A stretch of DNA of 64,000 nt from Hypoxylon rubiginosum. Taxonomy: Eukaryota; Ascomycota; Sordariomycetes; Xylariales; Hypoxylaceae. How positions within the stretch are numbered: the first letter of the stretch is position 1; the number at the start of each line of letters is the position of its first letter. This document shows, piece by piece, positions 14,384 to 24,611 of the stretch. The position numbers and the translations under genes are program-made. The stretch is taken from positions 124,001 through 188,000 of the forward strand of contig CADCXA010000032.1 of NCBI GenBank assembly GCA_902806565.1, written 5' to 3'. The notes under the pieces were generated by a model, which was given only the letters and a program-made list of their open reading frames with translations, did no database searches and was not told the origin of the DNA.

Positions 14384-14639
14384 TACACCGCGTACCATTT
14401 ATGGTATGAATCAATGCGCTTCTAGAAATGCAATCTCACGATATAATTATAGATACCACGGAAGACCTATTCAACCCCTCTTTTTGGGCTAAACATTAGA
14501 ATAGAATAGACGAAGACAACTAAATATATGTCCAGCTTTTGGGGTATTGTACATATTTTGTCAATAAATCCAGAACGATCTCACGAATGGAAGTTCACAG
14601 TCCAACCACCGACGAAATTTAATCACTCGCCTTCATCCC

Positions 14640-15266
14640 TTACAGAGCTAAAGCAGCAATGGCTGCAGCAAATCCGAGACCGGCAGCGGCCCGGTTACCA
14701 GCAGCAGGGGTAGCCGTCGGCGTAGCACCTGTTGTGGTGCCGCCCACGACGGAGTTGACTGCAGACGTGAAGGCCGCGCCGGCGCTAGACACGATCGAGG
14801 AGGCGGCGGAACTACCAGCATCCTCGGCGACGGCGGCGCAAATTTGAGCCTGATATCCTAGATGTTAGTTAACCGAAACATAACGCGATTTACTTCTCGA
14901 CTTTTTCATTGCATTATGAAAGAAAAATTTACGTACGGAAAGCTTGGTCGTCTCTGTTCCAGTCCGTTAGCATCACTGTGTAACCTTCCACCTGCTAGCA
15001 AACAAGTGTGGGGGGAGAGAGGGCAAACACATACTGGTCAGATCGTCGGTGCTGCAGGAGGTAGACACGCAGGTGATGGCCTCCTTGGTCAGGTCGTCGA
15101 ACTTGGAGCACTGGCACTGGGCATCGGTGGTCGAGCAACCGATCGCGGTCGACGCGGTATCCAGGCACGACTTCGCGCAGCTGGGGATCTGCGAGATGAG
15201 GTCCGTTACGCTCTGGGCGGCCGCGGCCGTGGCGAATAGAGCAACGGCGAGGGTCTTGAACTGCAT
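14640..15266 (-). CDS. CFEM-domain GPI-anchored secreted protein
   Basis: Three exons on the minus strand: 15,035-15,266, a 17-nt microexon 14,937-14,953, and 14,640-14,849, giving 152 aa. Residues 1-17 are a signal peptide. The CFEM domain follows with all eight cysteines (SC, KSC, GC, QC, QC, TC, SC, then IC in exon 3) and the Asp in STTDAQCQC that binds heme iron in Candida Csa2/Rbt5-type proteins. A Ser/Thr/Ala-rich stalk and hydrophobic C-terminus (residues about 130-152) fit a GPI signal. Without the microexon the eighth cysteine would be lost: exon 1 read through ends at a stop after 97 residues. The microexon is framed by a GCTAAC branch site 11 nt before its acceptor and a GTACGT donor. 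Likely role: cell-wall heme or surface protein; unproven. Confidence 0.88.
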
Positions 15267-16629
15267 TTTGAGATAGGTGATGGATGGGACGTAGTATATT
15301 TCAAGCTAAAGAATGTGTAGGTACTTGTTCGACCGGCGACGAGAATGTAGAACGATAGACTGGCAATGGCAGAGATAGAGAAGGAGGGACAACTAGGTAT
15401 TCACCGTAGGTAGGGAATATGATACTAGAGCTAGAGGTAGATATGAAGAGAAAAGTTTACATCACAAACATCGACAGGATAAATGGGGGTTTTCAGGGTC
15501 GTGGCGATGCGACTTTTTTATCGGGAGTCCAACATCGACGAGAAAACATCCCGGCTCGCCTGTCATCGCAATAATGATACCCACCACCATCCTAGCGTTG
15601 TGAATCCCCAAGCCTTAAGATCGGCTAGACCTTTCGCTCATCACGGCAAAGCTCGAAGCTCTCCCTTTGATAGCGATGTTACTCGAGCAGGGTCTATCTT
15701 CCCCAATCTCATCTCGACGAAAGTCTTGGCTTCTCTCATTTTCCAAAAGATATTTCTGCAAGGGGGTTGCCCTCGCTGCCTCGAGGACGAAACAGAAGAT
15801 ATTGCCATCTAATACGTACGAATGCGACAAGAGGTTTCTTTCTCGACGCTTCGTCGCACGGGAATAGCCTGATAACGGCAGTTAAAATGTCCTTGGTGAA
15901 TCCCAATTCAGACGTATCTGCTGCAACAGCTTTCTGCAGCTTCTGCAAGGGGAAGATACCGTTCCCTCGCCGTCTTAACTGTCTGATATTGAGATCTCCA
16001 TTTCAGCCCAATCCCTGATCGGATATGCATTAGCTCAGGGGCAGCGCCCAACAGGGCTTAGGGCAGTCCCAAACGATAGCGATACCCCTGTCGATTCCGA
16101 AACGATTCTTCATCCATGATCCCGTCATATGCGGGGGGGTTCTAGAAAATCTCCCTGCCAGCCCTGCTCGCGGAATCCTTAGCCGAAAGGTTGATAAAAC
16201 ATCAGTCTCAAACAGCCGGCGGGGCTTGGAGTATTATTTTGACATCGCGATAAGAATTGACCATGGCCATGTACGAAGTATGCGAGCCTAAAATTGCAAC
16301 CTACTTCGTGATCTAGGAGGTCTACATAGTACCTCTCGTAATACGTGAGCAAGGGGTGAATTGATGCGGGGCAATAGGCGATGCTGACCGGAAAGGGGCA
16401 ATTAGGTAAGCTCGAGACCACATCCTTGAGGCATCGGGTCATCTGCTACCTAAATTAGGGTCAACTAGACTTCAACTAAAGTGCTGCGCTACTGTTTACT
16501 CCTCCGTAAAGGATACGAGTCTCGTAAGACCCCTATAAGAATTATGGGGGGGTGCAGTCACTTAAGTCGTACGCCGCGAGATTCGGCACGCTTGGAACTG
16601 TATAGGGGACAAGTGCTTTGTGGAAGATA
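15267..16629. other. Intergenic region, CFEM promoter side
   Basis: About 1.36 kb upstream of the CFEM gene and downstream of the F-box relic. ORFs of 60-110 codons occur on both strands, for example 15,483-15,812 and 16,179-16,442, but none shows a family motif or splice structure. Nothing else identified. Confidence 0.5.
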
Positions 16630-17814
16630 TTAGACCAATGTCCAATCCAGTCTGACTGGTGCTCCCTGCCACAGAAATCGAACACCCCTGATCCCCTTAT
16701 AATTGAATGCTACGTAAAATCCGATCAGAGCAGTCGAATACTAATTGTTGCCCGAAGTAACCAAGACCTCTTTTTTAGGATTACAGTATCCAAGGGAAAT
16801 GCCCTGATCATTTTCTTGTATGAATCGAATACGGAAATGTACTGTTCGTCGTTGACGTTGATGAATGATACGAAAATGTCGTTAGGGATTTCCCGAACTA
16901 CCACAGAGCGCTCATATAATAATCTTGATCCTTCTGCAAAATAGCTTATCGGACTAGATAGTATAGGGCCGGCCTCAAGTCAGTTACCTTCGTCGACTAT
17001 ACCACCGGGTTCATATATAGCGCGTATTGGTATACCATGACAATCGCCAAGGTCAAGACGCACGTCCATTAGTTCATAGAGTCGACAAGCCAAGATCCAG
17101 ATTAGTTTTCTATTGGTCACCCCTGGGTGCTTGGTAAGAGACTTAGTCTGTTTGAAAAGTCGTTTCCAGCTTCCACCAGCTAGGGGAGACGAGTTTGACT
17201 CGAAAATGTGGTCGAACTCTCTTCCAGGCCAGAAGCGAGAGCGCCAAAATGCATCTGGAAGAGCTATGGGAGCATATACTAATGAAGCTAGCCGAACGAT
17301 AGCTACGTCTCTCGAGTCCATCAAAATGAGTATCATTTACAGAATTTCGGTCGGCAGCTTGTCGAAAGGGTCGCCGTCGTAGGAATACGCAGTATTCGCT
17401 TGCCCTGTGCTATTGCATTCAACCTCAGCTGTGAACAGGCGGCGCAACTGAGGAATGTTTATCGGATTATACTTGTAAGTATCTATGGTGAACTGTCGGG
17501 GGTGTAACTCAGGTTCTTCTTCAGTGTACAGCTTTTTAATATCATGTACGGGATGATGTCTTCGTAGTCATGTCCCCAGTTCAAATGACAACGTCGGTAC
17601 GGTTGGGACCTGCAGAGATCGAAAACAGCTTCAACGTCAATGTAACCTCAGAAATAAATTGACGCGGTGGAAAGAATTTCCTAACAACGAGAAGCAGAAT
17701 CCTCGGCTCTGATGAAGCAACGACAGGATTGAATCGAGTACCCCCAAGCCCCGCATGTATCTTAAAATGCTCGCCCCCTAAGTCATCAAGAGGTAAGAGA
17801 CAATCTTTATCCAA
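16630..17814 (-). pseudogene. Decayed F-box-type protein gene
   Basis: Minus-strand fragments follow one protein family in order but in different frames. MDKDCLLPL at 17,814 resembles the usual fungal start. HLNWGHDYEDI lies at about 17,550-17,585. The F-box core DPFDKLPTEIL is followed by an in-frame TAA and then MILILMDSRDV (about 17,320-17,375). LPDAFWRSRFWPG and WKRLFKQ follow (about 17,150-17,280), then a strand FVSFINVNDEQYIS (about 16,860) and, after another frame change, GFYVAFNYKGIRGVRF (about 16,660-16,720), ending at a TAA at 16,630. At least one in-frame stop and two frameshifts are visible. Intact relatives are long (often over 500 aa) fungal F-box proteins from expanded accessory families. 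G:C to A:T mutation could account for the stop. Confidence 0.65.
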
Positions 17815-18326
17815 TTAGTTTAGAGTCGTGTATACTATAATTATAGAAAGTAGGTAAGTTTGATGCTAAAGTGTTCATCTAGAGCTGTGTAAAATGTCTA
17901 CCGACTCGAAGCTCATGAAACCATGTGGGAGAGAACTAGGTAGGTTACCTCAACATGTGCACCACGAATAGCGCATGATTTTTTTCAGTGCCATCTTTAG
18001 GTAAGTTTATTCGCGAGAAATATGTCAATTGTGAACTGATTAAGGCGCGGTATAAGAATACAGGTCTTACCGACGTTGAGCGCCAGAGTCGCAAGGTTGC
18101 TCTCGTAAGGGCAGTTCTAGGGAAAGGGAGGGATAATTAATCCAGGTTACACATCTGTAAACCAACGCTCTCTTTTTATCCCAATTCGCCCTAGGCAGCG
18201 GCAAACAAGGATGACTAATCGAAATATAAGGTTAGTGTGAGGAGTTGGCCATTTCTACTGCCTGATCGATTAAGAAAGAAATAGGCAACTTAGAAAATTT
18301 ATTGTACATCACGATTATACATCACG
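17815..18326. other. Intergenic region
   Basis: About 510 bp between the F-box relic and the next plus-strand gene. No gene, RNA or repeat is recognisable. Confidence 0.5.
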
Positions 18327-19088
18327 ATGGCGCCTAGTCTCCCAGCACAAGAGAGCCGAGCAGAAACGGTACGTTACACAACTGATTATGTTACATTTAG
18401 TCAAATAGACGTGGCTGCCATCTGATGGAAGATTTGAAGATCCTACGTGTATCATGCTTCTAGAATATGTTATGCGATTAGGGATGAAGACGAAGGGGGA
18501 AGGAAATGAAGGGGGTACCAGACGAAGAACTGCGAATAGTGGTCTAGAATGCGAAACCCCTGCAAGAGACTAGGATGTTCATTGCCATCGCTAATAAACA
18601 TACAGTACCTCGAAGCACTACCATTCTTAGAGAACCTTATTAAAAATCGCCTAGTCAAGGGCGAAACTGAGAGGGAGACATTTAGGATCTGGAACGACAT
18701 CCTAGCGCAATATTTTCCAGGCCCGAAAAACTACTCCATTGGCCCTGAATTGTTTCCGGAAGCTAGACGAGCTGTTCTGTTTACAGCCCATCTCATTCCA
18801 GAAACTAGTTGGGAAGAGAAGAAGTTCATTACTGTTGAGTGCATGGCTCCCGGTCTAGAAACCGAAGACTCTGTCTGGCAGGATGCATTCAATAAACTTG
18901 GACAGGATCTAGCGGACATCTCGGTACAGCATAGGAAATACGGAGCTATCGCTGTAGGGAGTTGTGTACGATTCTACGAGTGGAGAGACTACCAGCTATT
19001 CAGCATTGCCGACGGCCAAACATTTTACCTGGACCGACAGTGTAAGACGATCACAAAGCAATTGCTATACTTCCGAGAAAATCACTAA
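18327..19088 (+). CDS. Orphan protein with degenerate PD-(D/E)XK-like motif
   Basis: Preferred model: exon 1 18,327-18,368 (MAPSLPAQESRAET, donor GTACGT) and exon 2 18,606-19,088, in phase, 174 aa. The acceptor has a GCTAAT branch site. The 237-nt intron is long for this window, so a start at 18,549 (179 aa, no intron) or an extra middle exon is possible. The body contains WNDILAQYFPGP, SIGPEL, then a strand-rich part LFTAHLIP and KKFITVECMAPGLET, then a helix around VWQDAFNKLGQDL and a second strand GAIAVGSCVRFYEW. A strand ending VEC(K) after an acidic strand is how PD-(D/E)XK nuclease-fold proteins look. Here the catalytic Lys is Met, so activity is doubtful. Function unknown; convergent with the HET gene. 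Confidence 0.6.
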
Positions 19089-19304
19089 GGGTAACTCCCC
19101 TGAAGCGTGGCTAAGACTGGTCCATTTACCTAATGGAATAACTGTTTTGCGGAATATATCACTTTGTTTTATGAGGTCTTTATTCATTGAACCTCGGGTT
19201 TTGAGTAGCCGCAATCATATGAACGATCTGGGGAAGAAGCGCCTTATTCCTATTGGCATGATGGTACTTCTCCAGCCTCTTCTCTAGACTACTATTCACC
19301 AACC

Positions 19305-21287
19305 CTAATGTATTCCCATGGTTCTGATGTGGAATATCTGTCGATCTTTCAATCTCCCTAGACCGACAGGTTTCCTTTCAGTTACGTAGGAGCTGGAAGC
19401 TGGAGGTATATCCCGCCTGCGTATCGATTGGTCCTCCTTCTCAATTTCGTTCGTATAGACCTCCCCAACTAAGTCAAATTCGAAATCGTCCCAATCCAGC
19501 GAGACCAGGTTCGCAATCACGCTCTTGGAGTTCGTGAAGCTTCTTTCCTCCTCCTCGTCTGCTTTTCTTCGACCCTCCTGCCAGGTATACGATATCAATG
19601 GCTGGGCTCTCGCATTCCGTGATTGCTGGGTTTCTCGAAATATCAAGGAGGGAGTCCAAACCCAGCCACTAACATAACTACCGCCGACCAGCCATCCTTC
19701 GCTGTGCGGCTCACTACCGCATAATATATCGCCTGTTAAAGTGTGTGACGGGCCAATGCCTAGCTGCGGCCAGGTCGAATCTTTGAGGCCGGAATCTGCA
19801 GCTGGTGCTACTGTGAACAGCAGGCGGCCTTTCATATGACTTGATATAGCATCGAAATATTGAGATATGTCAAGTAATTGATGGGGTTTCCCAGCTTTAA
19901 CTTCGCCGGCTGTCAAGATACCCAAAAGCTGGCTCCAGAAAATATCTATATCCTGTCGTTCTAAGGGTGTATTGCCATCGTCGGCTATCACTCGTTCTTG
20001 TAATGCTTTAAATAGACCTTCGAGCCACGATGTAGCATGTACTGGATCTGCGTCCGTAGGAAACGGATCAAAGATGCGATTGACTACTCCGACGTAATAG
20101 ACGTTATATAACTTGGCTTTTTCATCCCCACCATCCCGAAGAAGTCTGAAGTTCTGCATAAGTGCATGGAGGCGGAGCTGTCGTCGAGCTATGGGCAAAC
20201 TCCAATCCGGTGCCCATGAGCATTGTCCGCTCAAGTTCGAGCCATTGGCTCGATTCATTGTGTGGTCGAAGAGATCATAGCGGACGTGGTATCCTGGCTG
20301 TTTGTAACGGGCGATGACAGCAGCACCGAAGTCTCGGAACACTTGTTCGATGCTTTTCGTATAGTCAATTTCGATTACGACTTTACCGAGGCTCATCTCA
20401 CGGTCTTCGAAAGTAACGTCGGAAGCAAGGCCCGCAAGGGCGTAGATTCGATCCCGAGCATCTGCGCAGCCTGCTTCCGAAAAGGCCGATAGAAGACCCA
20501 ATATCCCTAGTTGGCGTCCTGTGTTTAGCACGTGGAATTCCCAGAGGTTTCTAAAGGTCTCGATAGGGTGTTTGGGGATACGCTTCTGTTCCCGTATCTT
20601 ACTCGGGACTCGTAGGATTGTTAACCACGAAATCATGGCAGTCCCGCAGTAGAGAACAATATTTGGGTTCAATGAAACTTCCTGTATAATCCAACGCCTA
20701 GTAAACCAAGAGAGCTGGATGAGTGCATCTAAAGCCCATTCCAAGTCCTCGATATTCTCCGAGCCGGATAATCGTTGGGTTAATAGGGCAAGCTGCTTCA
20801 TGTTGGCAGAGCCTTCGTGGCTGTCACCCAGCCATACGACTACGGAGGTAGCACCGCGGTAGATTTGTGCCATTAGCGGTATCTGTCTCCCTTTCTCACT
20901 TGCATCGCTCTGGTTGATGCACATTGCATCGACCCAGAGATGGCGTATCTCAGTTGGAAGCCTGAAGCGAGTCAACCCGTTGCGTAGGTTCTTAGTGATC
21001 TTCAGGGATGAGGTTTCGTCGACGATGATTTCTTCGCTGAATACAGGGTCCCCCCAAGTGTAAGATAGAGCATCAAAAAACGGGTCCGAGTTCAAATTCA
21101 CGAAGCGTAAAGTGCCGCGCAGAGGTGCAGTAGGATCTAACGATGGCTGCAGGTGTAACACACGGGTGTGTGCATTGTTGGGAAGAGGCTGGTATTTGTA
21201 TGGTGGTAGCAGTCCCCCTCTCTGGGTTGTTGTAAGAACATTAGGCGATAGGGGCGCAAAAACTGGTGAACTCGAAGAATCTTTCAT
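19305..21287 (-). CDS. HET-domain protein (heterokaryon incompatibility)
   Basis: A single-exon gene of 660 aa from an ATG at 21,287. The HET domain (residues about 70-230) has its standard blocks: FDALSYTWGDP near 70-80, RHLWVDAMCINQ near 115-126, then QIPLMAQIYRGA and VVVWLGD. This TIR-related fungal domain triggers cell death in nonself recognition after fusion. The C-terminal two thirds have no repeat or NTPase domain and match the usual long tail of HET-only proteins. Neighbours are an orphan (convergent, 216 bp gap) and the ATP-grasp gene (same strand, upstream). HET genes accumulate in accessory regions, so membership in the adjacent metabolic cluster is unlikely. Confidence 0.93.
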   Translation of the reverse strand: MKDSSSSPVFAPLSPNVLTTTQRGGLLPPYKYQPLPNNAHTRVLHLQPSLDPTAPLRGTLRFVNLNSDPFFDALSYTWGDPVFSEEIIVDETSSLKITKNLRNGLTRFRLPTEIRHLWVDAMCINQSDASEKGRQIPLMAQIYRGATSVVVWLGDSHEGSANMKQLALLTQRLSGSENIEDLEWALDALIQLSWFTRRWIIQEVSLNPNIVLYCGTAMISWLTILRVPSKIREQKRIPKHPIETFRNLWEFHVLNTGRQLGILGLLSAFSEAGCADARDRIYALAGLASDVTFEDREMSLGKVVIEIDYTKSIEQVFRDFGAAVIARYKQPGYHVRYDLFDHTMNRANGSNLSGQCSWAPDWSLPIARRQLRLHALMQNFRLLRDGGDEKAKLYNVYYVGVVNRIFDPFPTDADPVHATSWLEGLFKALQERVIADDGNTPLERQDIDIFWSQLLGILTAGEVKAGKPHQLLDISQYFDAISSHMKGRLLFTVAPAADSGLKDSTWPQLGIGPSHTLTGDILCGSEPHSEGWLVGGSYVSGWVWTPSLIFRETQQSRNARAQPLISYTWQEGRRKADEEEERSFTNSKSVIANLVSLDWDDFEFDLVGEVYTNEIEKEDQSIRRRDIPPASSSYVTERKPVGLGRLKDRQIFHIRTMGIH

Positions 21288-21866
21288 TATGCGCGTATCT
21301 AAGGGTTGCTAGGCTCAAAAATTCCAATATGAGAGCAAAATGAAGATTAAACGATTTGGAGTTATTACAGCTCATTTAGGGCTCGACTCGTAGACTTTTA
21401 GGGCAAGAACAGGAGGTAGGGAGATGGGTGGTTGGCCGTTGAGAGGCATCGTGAATTCTCCGTGCAAATTTCTATGGCTTCAATAAAAGGATATCCTCCT
21501 TATATAGTACTACATATCCCCAATTACATAAGATGGGGGTTTCCCCCCTATTTCAACCCCTTTTCCATTCTTAACCACCACAACAAGAAGGGCCTCCAGG
21601 TGCTCGTGCGCACCGATAAAAAGTATCCAAGACGAGGCCCATGCAGTCCGAAAAGGCAAACTAAAGCACAAGGAGGTAGCGAATGTTACAATCCCGAAAC
21701 ATGATACTTGCGTGTTCTTTCTCCGTACAGCCACAGCGGGAAGCATCTCAATTAAACACCGATCAATTTCAAGTCAATTTCCAGGAGGTGGCTATATGAA
21801 GTGTATCAACTACATATGTAGATATAAATGAACCTTATCATGAAATCACCTTTATGGTTCCTTTCT
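21288..21866. other. Intergenic: HET promoter and ATP-grasp 3' region
   Basis: About 580 bp between two minus-strand genes. It must hold the HET promoter and the terminator of the ATP-grasp gene. Short ORFs on both strands look fortuitous. Confidence 0.5.
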
Positions 21867-23894
21867 TCAAGCGGCAAACTCGTTGTCTAGGATCTTTCTC
21901 GACACGTCCTTAATGCGGTCCCCCATCTCTAACACATGTCTTCTACCTGTCCTCGAATACACCAGAAAGTAGCCAATGAATCCAGTGCCCCCTACCGGGG
22001 ATACAACTTTGAACCATGTCGTAGTTTCTGCCCTAGATACATGCGGCGCAATATCCGGGAGCCGTCGGAGTACCTGCTCGCAGAAGTCGTCCGGTACCGT
22101 GATGTTCTCGCGGTGGGTGGGAACGAAGACGATCTCGCACCAGTACTGGGAATGGCAAGAGAAGGGTTTCGCTAGAGATGCAAACCGCTCGCGGTCCCCA
22201 ACAGCAAGGAGATACTGAAGCCCACAGTAGTCCACGCCGTAGGTATATGTGGTTGCAAACACGGACTGCAGACCAGGTGGGCGAGCATTAACTTCGATCA
22301 GAAACACATTGGGTAGTCGACTTTCAGCGATTCCCGAGTTGCTGTCGTCATCAACGAGATCTAGGAATCCATCTGTTTCTCTGTAACGCATAGAAGAGTT
22401 TTGCACTCGGGCTTCCAGATGGAAGCAGCCGGAGCGGAATCCGAGTTGCAAGAGACCCTGGTGCAAAGACGACTCGATCAACTTCAACTCGTCAGGATCG
22501 AGGCAACTGGGTAGGACCATGACTGTTTCCGCGAAATTGTCGGAGATCGTCGCATCTGTCGCATCTGCCTGGCACGGAAACTGATCCGATATTTCACAGA
22601 AGAGAACTTCTCCATCCCAGAGGACAAAATTAACATCCACCTCTGGGCCGTCGGCATACGTTTCGACTAAAATACCCTGCTTTGCGAAGCCGGCTTCTTG
22701 TAATTGCTGTACGGCCTGACGCATGCTCATCAAGTCGTTAACCCTTTTGACCCCTCTAGAGCCGCCTCCTCGGCAAGGTTTGACAACCACGGGGTATTGC
22801 AAAGCCAGCAATCTTTCAGCCACGTCAAGCTCATCTAGACTCTCCGTGGCATCTAATAGTATAGATGGGATGCCAGGGCACAATAATGTGCGAGCTTTGT
22901 ACTTATCGTGGGCCTGAAGGTATGCTTGCACGGGTTCGGTTGGGAGGCCTAGTATCTCGGCTGCTTTCGCAGTCTGGTTGACGAATTCATCCGAGAATGT
23001 AAGGATTCCATCCAGTACTCTCTCCTTCACTGCCTCGGCAATTCTCATGGGCAAGCCCAGGTCGTCAGTCGTGTCAATGGCAATGAATTCGTCTCGCAGG
23101 TCGGAATGTGCTTTATCCTCGAGCCAATGCCCTGGTCGGTCAACAATGATTACCGATATATTCAGAGCTTTAGCAGCCTTGAATGGACCCTCATAACCGA
23201 AGGATCGCTTGTTCATGTTGAATAAGGGGCGGCCTCCCACCACGGCAACTTTGTACGAGGCTGGCTTCGTTGGAAGCACCCAATCAAAAGATAGCCGGAC
23301 TCTCAAATCTTCCTCCAGTAGCTCTAGGACCTCGTGGTACGCCATGTGAGACTCTTTGACAAGAAGTGCCCCAGGAGATGAAGATAATAGAGCGACAAGA
23401 TTGCTTTCATCGTGGATGTCAATCGAAGCATAATGGCCGTTAGGAGTCGAGAATTGAATGACCTGTTCGATAAACGGCGAGTCTTGCATTCGCAGTTCGA
23501 TGACATCGTTTCTGCAGAGAAATCCGCTGCGGGAGACAAGTATAGCTTTTATTCCCACTTTGACTTCCTTCTCTGGCTCCTGAGGTATGTAGCATTTGCA
23601 GATAAGATGTCCCAGGGCGGTGTTGGTAGCGGATGGAATGGAATTGCTAATACCATTGATCTTCTGTTCAGCATCTGTGGGTGATGTTGGAGAGATGCTC
23701 ATGAACAGGTCAATACAACGATAGTACGGCCGTATATCTAACGCATCTGCCGTTGACTCGGAAAACTTCCAACGGCAGATAGCTGTCACAACAGCTATAA
23801 CTTGTCAGCTATCACGAAGATGCTTTGGTAAAGTGAGAGTGAATCTACCTTTTCCGTCATCAAGTTTGACTGAAAACACGCCATTGTTGTACAT
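21867..23894 (-). CDS. ATP-grasp ligase (amino-acid/peptide ligase-like)
   Basis: Two exons, 23,849-23,894 and 21,867-23,782 (66-nt intron, GCTGAC branch site), give 653 aa. The long ORF opens with GTG, but the upstream exon starting MYNNGVFSVKLDDGK joins it in phase and supplies an ATG. Residues about 1-200 are an uncharacterised region, then a Rossmann-like preATP-grasp part (KVAVVGGRP). The ATP-grasp fold follows, with PVVVKPCRGGGSRGV (nucleotide loop), LVETYADGPEVDVNFV, and the metal-binding FLIEVNARPPG near residue 515. This resembles carbon-nitrogen ligases of the L-amino-acid ligase/carnosine synthase type, which activate a carboxylate as acyl phosphate and couple an amine. Substrates unknown. 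It is divergent from the peptide transporter gene over 717 bp, suggesting co-regulation. Confidence 0.88.
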
Positions 23895-24611
23895 TTGGGT
23901 GGGCTTCGTGATAAATCTGTGCTGGTTATTCTGTCTATAACGAAGTAGACTAAGATGTCTCGAGATATAACAAGTGGCGCGTTATTTCCTCTTTGAGGTA
24001 AACTAGAATGAAAGGTTGGAGCGCTGAACCAGCTTACTTCGGCTGTGGAATATGATAGAAAGGCAACCATACGACGCTTCTAATCGAATGACAACCATAC
24101 ACGGGAAACAAGTAAGGGTGCTTTCTGTGTGTACGTTTGACCTTGCCCTAGTAAAAGTTGTAAGTCCCTCTCAAGCCAATACGGCGTGCACGTTGGTAGG
24201 TTACATCAGTATACTTGGGAAACAACTTACCCGACCGAACGTCATCTTAGCCAAGCCGATTTAAGACGGGGGCTTTGCGTCCGAGTCGGCTTTCATCCAG
24301 CTCATCATATCATACTGCAAGTTACCTATCTAGGTAGGTACATTTGTCAAGCGGTAAGCTTGGTGGAGAGCTGCCACCCCCTGTCTGTGTGACCATGTCA
24401 ACCAAGTACTGTACATTTGGGGCACAGATCCAATCATCCGTGCATTTCAGAACCACCAGATTATGTAGGGAAGATACATTTGTTAGGTAGCTACCTAGGT
24501 ACGTCTATACGTCCTCTCCCCTTTTTTCCATCCTAAAACTTAACCAGTCGCTATCGACTACACTTTAGTGCCTACCTCCTAGGTACTCATTAGGATTTCC
24601 CACATCGCACT
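23895..24611. promoter_or_regulatory. Shared divergent promoter, ATP-grasp / POT transporter
   Basis: A 717-bp gap between two divergent start codons. It carries three clusters of CTAGGTAGGTAC-like sequence (24,326-24,341; 24,484-24,502; 24,571-24,588), the motif that recurs between genes of this region. Core promoter elements cannot be set without transcript data. Confidence 0.6.

Noticed and set aside
13610..14388. Minus ORFs opposite the thioesterase
   Set aside because: The plus frame has the hotdog motifs and splice structure.
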